Source: a virus. From it: DNA of 36,792 bases. The stretch is taken from positions 1 through 36,792 of IMG/VR virus record IMGVR_UViG_3300042386_000246. The stretch is one strand, 5' to 3'. The position numbers and the translations under genes are program-made. Below, piece by piece: positions 1 to 9,300 of this stretch; the stretch's first letter is position 1, and every line of letters begins with the position of its first letter. The notes under the pieces were generated by a model. It saw nothing but the letters and a program-made list of their open reading frames with translations. It made no database searches and was not told where the DNA came from.

Positions 1-3000
1 TATAATAGTATTTACATTAGACCTGAATCATTTGTGTTCACTTGTGATATGGATGGTAATAGAACGGAACATAAGTTACCTTCAATTGGACAATACGCAT
101 ATTCTAACAAATTACAAATACAATCAGTAACAACTAATACGATAACTGTAAATGTTGGAGCATCAGGACCTAATGTAGAGTTTACTCCAACATCGGCATC
201 ATATAATCCGGCAACTGGTAATTTTGTAGTTACTGTGGGGACTCACAATTTAAGTGTGGGTGAGGGTATAGTACTTTCTACTGGTTCATTTGCGTTTACT
301 TGTGATATGGATAATAATCAATCTACTAAATCTTATCCTAGATTTGGTATTGACCCATATTCAGTTCGTTCTATTCCACTTACCGCTGTAACCGATACTA
401 CATTAACTTTTAACGTTGGTGTATCCGCAGCTAACAAATATTTTACACCAACATCAGCATCCTACAACGCCCTAACAGGTGATATGGTTGTAACCGTTGG
501 TCAGCACGGATTAGGAGTTGGTAGGAGTGTTACTTTAGCAAGTGCTTCAATAGCATTTACTTGTGACCAAGACAATAATTCAACAACTCATAGTTATCCT
601 AGAAGTGGTAGTGACCCATATGCTGGAAAATCAATTGTAATTACTTCAGTTGGTACTTCATCCCATACAATAACTAACGCTCCTTATAATTCATCAACGG
701 GAGTGGTTACTTTAACGGTAGCAGGACATGGATTTAGTAATGGAGATTATATTAAGATTTCTGACAATTCATTAACTTACACTTGTGTATTGGATGATTA
801 TAGTGTTTCTAAATCATATCCAAGACCTGGTTACGATTACCCATCTGGAAGATGGTTAGAAATATCTAATGTAACAACAAATACATTTACTATTAATGTT
901 GGGTCATCTAACTATATTGGCGCACATACATTTATATCAGCAACAGCAAATGGATTACAAAGACAAACTGGTACATTTACAATTAATGTAGGAGATGCTG
1001 GAAGTGCTTCTGGTTCTATTCATACATTTGTATCGGCATCAGCAAATGCTATTGCACATTTACCTCAATCAGTACATACATTTGTATCTGCATCAGCTGG
1101 GGCAATTAAACATTTACCACAAGCAGCTCACACATTTGTTAGAACTACTAAAAATTCAATAAGTACTATACCTGTATTGGTTCAAAATGGAGATGGTTTA
1201 ATTAAAGTAACAAATACAGCTCAATACTCATCATCAATATCAGCAAGTGGAGCTGAATTAGATATTATTACATCATCATTTAAGCATGTAGCTGATATTA
1301 TTGAAAACGGTGTTGCATTTGTACCGGATTCATTAGCAAGAAACTATGATTATGGATTTGAATTATCTACACCAACTTTATTACATATAAGTTCTAAAGA
1401 GCAAACAATTGGTATGGGTTCATATAACTTATCAACTCAAATTACAAACGTAAGTTCTTCTTATGGTACTGTTGTAAACGTTGTTAAAAACGGATTGAGT
1501 GTATTACCTACATTAGTAACAAATACATCATCATCTTTAAAAGTAACAAACGTAAATCCTATAAGACAAGCAACATCAGCATCATCTTTTGATACTAATA
1601 AGATTTCAAGTGGATTTGATTTGATATTAAGTGTAATTGAAAATGGAACATCGGTTCTACCAACAATTATATCAAACACATCAGCAAGTATTAAAGTAAC
1701 TAACACCCCACAATTAATAAGTGGAAGTGCTGCTGGAAGATTGCAAGGTAAATTAATATCAGCATCTTTATCTTTGGTAATTGATGTGTTATTAAGTAAT
1801 GGTACAAGTTCAATTGGACTTAAACAATCAACATTCCCAATAGCAAATTCAAATGCAAAAATAAATTCGGCATATAATCTATTAGTGAGTAACTCTAAAT
1901 TTATAGTTGATGAAACTATTGCTTATATGAGTTCATCTTGGAGTGGATTTGCATATACACAAAGTAAATGTGAAAGAGATTTGACAGGAATACTTAGTGG
2001 TTCGGCATTTGACCTTTTATATGGTGGTAATTCCGCATCTTTATTTAATGGTAAGTTCTATTTTGATTTCCCATCTCAAGCTACTGGTTCTCAATTAGAC
2101 CAAACAATTACGGCAATCAAATACGCAAGTGGATTGGCAGAAAAGGTTGTATTGAATACTGCATTTGTAACTGCATCGCAAGAAACATCGGCATCTTGGA
2201 ATTCATTGAGAGAAAACAAAGCATTCATACAAAGTGAATCAATTGCTTATCTATCTTCTTCTTGGAGTAACTTTGATTATAACGAAACTACTTGTAAGAG
2301 AGATATTGGATACGTTATAGATGCAGTAGCAACGGATTTACTATATGGTGGAAATGAAAGAAGTGTTGTAGCTGGACGATACTACTATGACTTCCCATCT
2401 CAAGCTACAAACGCACAATTAGAACCAACATTGACTGGTATAAGATACGCTAAAGGAACAGCTATGAATGTAGTTGTTAATAAGCAGGTATTTACAGCAT
2501 CTTTGGAAGCTCAATACGCATACGATTTAATAAAAGCTAACAAAGTATTCATACAAAGTGAAAGTATTGCATTTGTAAATGTTAAATACCCTAACTTAGA
2601 TTATAGTGAAAGTAAATGTTATAGAGATTTAGGATATATCATTGATGGAGTAGCAACTGATTTACTTTATGGTGGTAATGAAAGAAGTAGAAAGAACGCA
2701 GATTACTATTATGAGTTCCCATCTCAAGCTAATGGGTCTGGTTCGCAAGTTGTGGAAACGGTAGAGGCAATTAAGTACGCAGCTAGAATAACAACGGCAT
2801 CTATTAGTAGTGCATTAATACCAACACCACAAACTATACCTAATACGTTAGCAAATATTAAAGTAACAAACGCTAATCAATATATTTCAGCATCATCGGC
2901 AACTTCTACTGAAGCAACAATACTATCAGCATCAATTGCTATCGTAACTAACATAGTTGCTAACGGAACTGGTTCAGCAATAGTATCCGCATCATTAAGT

Positions 3001-5346
3001 TTACCAACTTCATCTTATACAACGCCGGTAAGTAATGATAATAGATGGATTGCATACGGAATACTAAAAAATAATATTTCATTCATACAGGATGAAACTA
3101 TCGCATATCTATCATCATCTTGGTCAACTGCATCTTATGATGAAAGTAAGTGTAGACGTGATGTGGGATTGATTATAAGTGGAGCAGCTGAGGATTTAAT
3201 ATTTAACTCAAATTCAGCATCATTATTTAATGGTATATTCTATTATCAGTATCCATCACAGGCGCAAGGAGCACAATTGAATCAAACGCTTGATGGAATA
3301 AACTACGCAAGTAAGTTAGCACAAAAAGTAATTCAAAATGTAACTTATGTAACTGCATCAGCAGTTGTATCAGCATCATACGCATTGATAAGAAAGAATA
3401 GAGAGTTTATACAAAATGAAACTATTGCTTATCTATCTTCTTCTTGGAGTACGGCATCTTATATTGAAGTAACTTGTAAGAGAGATGTTGGTCATATCAT
3501 AGATGCAGTTTCTACGGATTTATTATATGGTGGAAATGAAAGAAGTACAAACGCTGGAGTATTCTATTACTTATATCCATCACAAGCGCAAGGTTCACAA
3601 TTACAACCAACATTAGCAGGTGTTAATTACGCAGGACAACTTTCTAAGAATGTTGCGGCATCATTAACATTTGTGACAGCATCTCAAATTGTATCAGCAT
3701 CGGTTAATTTGTTGAGAAAGAATAGAGAGTTTATACAAAATGAAACCCTAGCTTACTTAACTGCTAGCTGGAGTACATTTGAGTATGATAAAGATAAGTG
3801 TAAGAGAGATGTTGGTTATATCTTAGATGGTGTAACAACTGATTTATTATATGGCGGAAACGAAAGAGGTGTATTGAATGGTAAATTCTATTACGAATAT
3901 CCATCTTTAGCAATCGTTGAAGGTGATGGTGATGGTGTTGGACAATTAGGACAAACAATTGATGGTATAAACTACGCAGGTAGAATAGCACAAAAGATTG
4001 CACAAAATATACTATTCGTAACGGCATCAGTAGAGGCATCGGCATCATTTGATTTATTAAGAAAGAATAAAGCATTTGTGGCAGCTGAAACTATTGCTTA
4101 TGTAAGTTCTTCTTGGAGTGGTGTATATTATAACGAAGCAACTTGTAAGAGAGATGTAGGATACCTAATAGATGCAGCAGCAACGGATGTATTATATGGT
4201 GGACAAGAAAGAAGTGTGATAGCAGGACAGTATTATTACTTATATCCTTCTAACGCAATCAATAAAGGTGTACCATCTACTCAAAATCAATTAGACCCAA
4301 CCCTTACTGGTATCAGATATGCTGGAAAGACAGCTAAAAAAGTAATAATCAATCCAACGTATTTAGTACCATCTGCATCTTTAATAGATACTGCAAAATT
4401 ATTGACAGATAATAAAGAATTAATACAAAAAGAAACTATAACATTCTTAAGTTCGTCTTGGAGTAATTTGAAATACAATGAAGTAAGTTGTAGTAGAGAT
4501 TTAGGATTTATCATAGATGCAATCAGAACTGACTTAGTTTATGGTGGTAACGAAAGAAGTATTGAAGCAGGTTCATATTATTACAAATTCCCATCGGTAG
4601 CAATATTGGATAGTTATGGTGATAATAATGGACAAAAGAAGCAAACGATAGATGGCATAAACTTCGCAAGAGGAATATCTGAAAAAATTGTAGCAAATAC
4701 TCTATTAACTTACTTAGCACCATCTACTAAGAGAAGACAAGCAGCTGAAAGATTGAAATCTGGTAAAGATGAATTGAAACAAAGAGCAATTGGATATACA
4801 AATGGAGCTTTTCCATATTTAGTATATAATGAGGCAAGTTGTTCACGTGATACAGGATTTATTGTAGATGCAGCTGTAACGGATTTATTGTATGGTGGAA
4901 ATGAAAGAGGAATCAGAGCAGCATCTTCATATTATGATGGTCAGTACGGAAGTGCAATAGCTGTGACTAGAGACCAATTATTAGAAACATTGGAAACAAA
5001 TCGTTATCTAAGAACTAGAGCAGAGTTTATAGCAGCTGGAGCACCATTAGAATCATTTGGTTCTTTGATTGTAGCAACTGGTATTGACTACTCTTATAAT
5101 GGTAGTGGTGTGACATTCAAAGCACTTCCTCCAAATCAGGGTGGTAGTGGTGTGGCTGACCCAATATACGAAATTACCGAATTGGGTGGAGGTAGAATCT
5201 TCTTCACATCTGGTAATCAGGATGGTGACTTTAGAATTGGTACGGGATTAAGTATTAATCAGGCAACTGGTACTCTTGTGGGTAGAACATTTAGTAAATC
5301 TTTATTCTCATTAGTAACTCCGTTCTCATTGGCACTACAAATATAA
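1..5346 (+). CDS. Giant repeat-rich phage structural/adhesion protein, 5' end missing
   Basis: The frame is open from base 1, so the gene starts upstream of the window and the first visible ATG (34) is probably internal. Two repeat families are visible. The N-terminal part has four copies of a beta-rich unit with the motif F-x-[FY]-T-C-x-x-D, usually followed by SYPR and DPY (near 34, 290, 560 and 775). From about 1894 to 5040 there are nine helical units of roughly 85-95 residues. Each has F[IV]xxE[ST][IL]AY, then C-x-RD, then DLLYGGNERS and YYY-x-[YF]PS. Between the two families lie shorter repeats of the type VLPTxxxNTSxSxKVTN. I recall similar units in giant structural proteins of marine T4-like phages, but their biochemical role is unknown to me. 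The C-terminus (about 5040-5346) is a non-repeated beta-rich tail. The position beside fibre genes suggests a baseplate-attached fibre or tail decoration. No enzyme motif is evident. Confidence 0.8.
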   Translation, partial: YNSIYIRPESFVFTCDMDGNRTEHKLPSIGQYAYSNKLQIQSVTTNTITVNVGASGPNVEFTPTSASYNPATGNFVVTVGTHNLSVGEGIVLSTGSFAFTCDMDNNQSTKSYPRFGIDPYSVRSIPLTAVTDTTLTFNVGVSAANKYFTPTSASYNALTGDMVVTVGQHGLGVGRSVTLASASIAFTCDQDNNSTTHSYPRSGSDPYAGKSIVITSVGTSSHTITNAPYNSSTGVVTLTVAGHGFSNGDYIKISDNSLTYTCVLDDYSVSKSYPRPGYDYPSGRWLEISNVTTNTFTINVGSSNYIGAHTFISATANGLQRQTGTFTINVGDAGSASGSIHTFVSASANAIAHLPQSVHTFVSASAGAIKHLPQAAHTFVRTTKNSISTIPVLVQNGDGLIKVTNTAQYSSSISASGAELDIITSSFKHVADIIENGVAFVPDSLARNYDYGFELSTPTLLHISSKEQTIGMGSYNLSTQITNVSSSYGTVVNVVKNGLSVLPTLVTNTSSSLKVTNVNPIRQATSASSFDTNKISSGFDLILSVIENGTSVLPTIISNTSASIKVTNTPQLISGSAAGRLQGKLISASLSLVIDVLLSNGTSSIGLKQSTFPIANSNAKINSAYNLLVSNSKFIVDETIAYMSSSWSGFAYTQSKCERDLTGILSGSAFDLLYGGNSASLFNGKFYFDFPSQATGSQLDQTITAIKYASGLAEKVVLNTAFVTASQETSASWNSLRENKAFIQSESIAYLSSSWSNFDYNETTCKRDIGYVIDAVATDLLYGGNERSVVAGRYYYDFPSQATNAQLEPTLTGIRYAKGTAMNVVVNKQVFTASLEAQYAYDLIKANKVFIQSESIAFVNVKYPNLDYSESKCYRDLGYIIDGVATDLLYGGNERSRKNADYYYEFPSQANGSGSQVVETVEAIKYAARITTASISSALIPTPQTIPNTLANIKVTNANQYISASSATSTEATILSASIAIVTNIVANGTGSAIVSASLSLPTSSYTTPVSNDNRWIAYGILKNNISFIQDETIAYLSSSWSTASYDESKCRRDVGLIISGAAEDLIFNSNSASLFNGIFYYQYPSQAQGAQLNQTLDGINYASKLAQKVIQNVTYVTASAVVSASYALIRKNREFIQNETIAYLSSSWSTASYIEVTCKRDVGHIIDAVSTDLLYGGNERSTNAGVFYYLYPSQAQGSQLQPTLAGVNYAGQLSKNVAASLTFVTASQIVSASVNLLRKNREFIQNETLAYLTASWSTFEYDKDKCKRDVGYILDGVTTDLLYGGNERGVLNGKFYYEYPSLAIVEGDGDGVGQLGQTIDGINYAGRIAQKIAQNILFVTASVEASASFDLLRKNKAFVAAETIAYVSSSWSGVYYNEATCKRDVGYLIDAAATDVLYGGQERSVIAGQYYYLYPSNAINKGVPSTQNQLDPTLTGIRYAGKTAKKVIINPTYLVPSASLIDTAKLLTDNKELIQKETITFLSSSWSNLKYNEVSCSRDLGFIIDAIRTDLVYGGNERSIEAGSYYYKFPSVAILDSYGDNNGQKKQTIDGINFARGISEKIVANTLLTYLAPSTKRRQAAERLKSGKDELKQRAIGYTNGAFPYLVYNEASCSRDTGFIVDAAVTDLLYGGNERGIRAASSYYDGQYGSAIAVTRDQLLETLETNRYLRTRAEFIAAGAPLESFGSLIVATGIDYSYNGSGVTFKALPPNQGGSGVADPIYEITELGGGRIFFTSGNQDGDFRIGTGLSINQATGTLVGRTFSKSLFSLVTPFSLALQI
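34..1140 (+). repeat. Four-copy FTCDxD beta repeat region (protein-level)
   Basis: Four imperfect protein repeats lie here. Each has FTCD or YTCV at its core, a polar loop, [SL]YPR, DPY and a strand ending in T[IF]xVNVG. They diverge at DNA level, so they are old duplications rather than recent slippage. Degenerate half units with HTFVSASA follow at about 930-1130. Confidence 0.7.
1894..5040 (+). repeat. Nine tandem helical C-x-RD / DLLYGG repeats (protein-level)
   Basis: Nine copies begin near 1894, 2215, 2536, 3073, 3403, 3724, 4066, 4411 and 4756. Each has one conserved Cys directly before x-RD. Copies 1 and 4 have lost the NERS part and read NSASLFNG instead. Copy 9 is the most divergent. 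Confidence 0.75.
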
Positions 5347-5373
5347 AAAAAAAGAAAATAAAAAAATAAAAAA

Positions 5374-6291
5374 ATGGCAGAAGTTTTTGTACCCTTAAAT
5401 CGGTTTCAGTCAGTAGTAACAGGATTGACTGGAGAGCCCGATGAAATTTATACAACACCAGCAGGTGTATCATCTATTGTGTTATCTTGTCAAATTACAA
5501 ATAATAGTTTGGTAACACAACCCGTAACTATATTTGTAACATCAAATAAAGAAATACCTGTACCTGAATTTGGAAATGTATATAGTGGTAGTTCATTTAT
5601 AAGTTCTTCTGTAAATTTATTAAATTTTAGTGGTAGTTTTGCTAGTGCATCTTTATTATTAAATGCAAATAGACAATTTTTAAGAAAAGAAATTGCAGCA
5701 TATACACAAAACCAAAATAGTTTATCAGAAACTCCATTTACTTTTATATCATCTTACTTTGAACAAAATACTTTGGATGATGTGGATGCAATAAAATATG
5801 ATATTGTTAATAACACAACAATTAGAACAAATAAAGCAGCAAAAGCATACTTTGATAAAAATGGTGTATCTTTAATTGATTCAACTGAATATTCTGCATC
5901 TATATTTGCTTTAGATTATTTAAAAGTATTATCAAATCAAATTATAAAAAACGAATCTGTAACTGGTTCTGCACTTTCACCATTATTATTTCAAAGTGGA
6001 GTTACTCAATCTGTATTGACATCATTTAATAACGGAACGAACGCTGGAGTTTCTGCATCTATATATGTTGTAAATTCTTTGGTAGACGTTATTAAAGCTA
6101 CAATTGAATCTCCTGTACTTGCTGAGCAAGAAGCTGTAAGATTAGTGACGAACGTAACAATACCACCAGCTGATTCACTATCACCGGTAGTTTCTGGTAA
6201 ATTAGTATTAGAAGAAACATACGGATTTATTGTTTCTGGTTCAACTCAATTAACTGTGGTTCTTTCTTTGTTAGAAAGTGCGAATGAATAA
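5374..6291 (+). CDS. Small structural protein: beta-sandwich with an inserted helical repeat
   Basis: A 305-aa protein of unknown function. Residues 1-60 (with YTTPAG, then a V-rich strand and NNS) and residues about 265-305 (KLVLEETYGFIVSGS, then VVLSLLE) together resemble the complete 110-aa protein at 18170-18502. This suggests one beta-sandwich split by an insert. The insert (about 98-195) contains QFLRKEIAAY, then DDVDAIKYDIV and KAAKAYF, which aligns by eye with the nine-copy unit of the upstream giant protein, but without its Cys. The start follows an A-rich 27-nt gap with no Shine-Dalgarno. The alternation of this gene with fibre genes suggests a tail or baseplate decoration. Homology is judged by eye only. 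Confidence 0.7.
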   Translation: MAEVFVPLNRFQSVVTGLTGEPDEIYTTPAGVSSIVLSCQITNNSLVTQPVTIFVTSNKEIPVPEFGNVYSGSSFISSSVNLLNFSGSFASASLLLNANRQFLRKEIAAYTQNQNSLSETPFTFISSYFEQNTLDDVDAIKYDIVNNTTIRTNKAAKAYFDKNGVSLIDSTEYSASIFALDYLKVLSNQIIKNESVTGSALSPLLFQSGVTQSVLTSFNNGTNAGVSASIYVVNSLVDVIKATIESPVLAEQEAVRLVTNVTIPPADSLSPVVSGKLVLEETYGFIVSGSTQLTVVLSLLESANE

Positions 6292-6310
6292 CAATAATAT
6301 CATTGATTGA

Positions 6311-6338
6311 TATTTATAAGGGATTCTCTATATTTATA
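6311..6338 (+). promoter_or_regulatory. Double TATTTATA promoter-like element before the giant fibre gene
   Basis: Two copies of TATTTATA, at 6311-6318 and 6331-6338, are spaced exactly 20 bp apart. The second ends 20 nt before the ATG at 6359. A perfect 7-bp inverted repeat (6296-6302 with 6308-6314) overlaps the first copy. The role is inferred from recurrence of the motif in other intergenic gaps. Confidence 0.5.
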
Positions 6339-6358
6339 ACAAAGCTGGAAAGTAACGC

Positions 6359-9300
6359 ATGGCAATAAGTAATCTATTAACGGGCAGGGTAAGGGTTGTA
6401 AGCCCGAAAAATGTAACATCTGATAGGTATCAATTCTTGGATTTATCTCAAGCAGAGCCGAATTTGGGTGTTCCTAGCTTTTCTGCATCATTATTAACGA
6501 ATCCTGCTATTGTAGTTTCGGATAGTGAAGGTAATAGAGGATTTGCAAGAACAATTAGTTTAGACCAAATTTCAGGTTCTTTTTCTGGTTCATTTCAAGG
6601 GGACGGTAGTAACTTAACAAATCTACCTGCAGCAATTAGAATAGCTAGTGGTTCGGCAACTGCATCTTTTATAGGAGGTAATTTAGTTGTAAATACAAAT
6701 ACAACAGTTCAAGGAAATTTAATTGTAAGAGATTCTATATTTGCAGAACAATTAGTAGTATCTTATATTTCATCATCTGTAATATATTCATCGGGTTCAA
6801 ATAAGTTTGGAGATGATATATTAGATATACAACAAATAACTGGTTCACTTAATATTAGCGGCAGTGTTACAATAACTGGTTCACTTAAAGCGCAACAAAT
6901 AACAGGTTCTGTATCTGGTGCATTTACTGGAGATGGTGCTGGATTGTTTAACATTCCTCGTTCTGCATTTAGTGGTGATTCATTTAGAATAGCTAGTGGT
7001 AGTGTAACTGCTTCCGTAGACCCTACATATGGATTTAAAGTTGAATCGGCATTAAGTGGTTCTGAATTTACTGGTAGTGTAGATATTAGTGGTAGTATAT
7101 CAGCATCTTTATTTATCGGAGATGGTAGAGGATTATTTAATTTACCAGCTTTAACAGCAACATTAATAGCAAGTGGTTCTGCAACTGCATCTATCGCACC
7201 AAACACTGGATTGGTTGTAAATACATTCTCAACATTCCAATTTCCAGTATCCGCATCAATGTTTAGTGGTAGTGGTAAGGGATTATTTGATATTCCACAA
7301 TCAGCTTTAGCAGAGGATGCAACTTTAATAGCAAGTGGTAGTGTAACGGCATCGGTATCACCTAATTTTGGATTTAGAGTAGAATCTGCTACGGTTGGTT
7401 CTCAGATAACTGGTAGCATGTTTGTTACTGGTAATATTCAATTGGGTGTTGGTGGTGTTTATTCTGGTAGTGGTGCAAGATTATTCGATATACCACGTTC
7501 AGCATTAACTCCGGATGCATTGGTAGCAACATTAATAGCAAGTGGTAGTGTAACGGCATCAACATCTCCGGATTTTGGATTTAAAGTAATATCTGCACAA
7601 AGTGGTTCTAGTTTTACTGGTAGTTTATTTGTAAGTGGTGGAATTGAAATTAATTCTGGTTCATCTTACTCTGGTAGTGGTGCTAGATTATTTGATATTC
7701 CAGTAAGAGCATTAAGAGATTTAGACTTATCTAAGATTTCAAGCGGTTCGGCAACTGCATCAATTTCTCCTGATAAAGGATTGGTAGTAAATACATTCTC
7801 TACATTTAGTGGAAGTATGCTTATTTCAGCATCTAAGCAATATTTTCCATCCGAATCTATACAAACTGTATTTAACGTAACTAATAATGATAATTTAAAT
7901 TATAATTTTACTGGGGCAGCTATTGGTTCGAATCCAACATTAACATTAGTAAGAGGTATAACTTATATTTTTAATTTAAATGTAAGCGGACATCCTTTTC
8001 AAATAAAAACAATTAATACAACCGGAACAAACGATTTATATAATACGGGTGTAACGAATAATGGAGGTCAAGTTGGTACTTTAATATTTGCAGTACCATC
8101 AAATGCACCTGATAGACTTTATTATATTTGTCAATTCCATGCATCTATGGCTGGTACTATTAATATAGTAGATGGATTATTGCAAAAAGGTGATGGTGTT
8201 ACCATAACAGGAAGTTTGGATGTTAGTGATATTATTAGAGCTAGAGAATTTACTGGCTCATTTAGTGGTTCGTTTTTCCAAGGTGATGGTGGGGGATTAT
8301 TTAATATTCCAAGAGCAGCATTTACTGGAGATTCTCCTAGAATAGCAAGTGGTTCTGTAACGGCTTCTGTAAGTCCTGATGATGGGTTTTTAGTAAAATC
8401 AGTTGAAAGTGGTTCAACTTTTAGTGGGTCTGTTGATATTAGTGGTTCTTTAATTATATTTGGAAATTTAATTGGACAAGAAATTAGTGGTTCAAGCTTT
8501 AGTGGTTCATTTCAAGGAGATGGTAGTAGATTAACAAATATAAACGTACCACCTCAAGTTGCAACAAAGATAGTATCTGGTTCGGTAACAGCTTCTGTAA
8601 GTCCTGATTCTGGATTCGTAGTAGTATCTTCTGATAAAGGTTCTCAATTTACTGGTAGTATATTTTTAAGTGGTAGTATATTTGGAAATTCAAGTATAGA
8701 AATATCCAGTGGTTCGTTTAGCGGTAGTGGTGCTAGATTATTTGATATACCAAGAGCAGCTTTAACGCCAGATGCTTTATTATCTACTGAAATAAAAAGT
8801 GGTAGTGTAACGGCATCGGTTAGTCCTGAATTTGGATTTAAAGTATTATCTGCGGAAAGTGGTTCTCAATTTACTGGTAGTTTATTTGTTAGTGGTAATA
8901 TATCATTAGCAAGTGGTTCATCTTATTCTGGTAGTGGTAAAAATTTATTTGATATCCCACTATCAGCATTGGCAAACTTAGACCTTTCTAAAATTTTCTC
9001 TGGTTCTGCAACTGCATCAATTTCTCCTGATAGAGGATTTGAGGTATTCGCTTCAGTATCAAACTTTTCTGGTTCAGTATCAGCATCCGTATTTAGTGGT
9101 AGTGGTAAAGGATTAACAGATATTCCATTTTCAGCGTTATCAGAAGAATTAAAAAGAATTGCTAGTGGAAGTGTAACTGCATCGGTTTCTCCTGATGATG
9201 GATTTAGAGTAATATCAGCTGAAAGTGGTTCTCAATTTACAGGTTCTTTATTTGTAACTGGTGGATACATTAGAGTTGAGACTGGCTCATTTTTCTCTGG

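Noticed and set aside
4287-4514. Minus-strand small ORFs within the giant structural genes (such as 4287-4514, 6763-7206, 33539-34156)
   Set aside because: They lie wholly or almost wholly opposite strongly supported genes, have no leader context and show composition typical of antisense shadows.
6296-6314. A 7-bp perfect inverted repeat after the 305-aa gene as a terminator
   Set aside because: The stem is AT-rich and short and no T tract follows it. It overlaps the promoter-like octamer, so I did not list it as a terminator.
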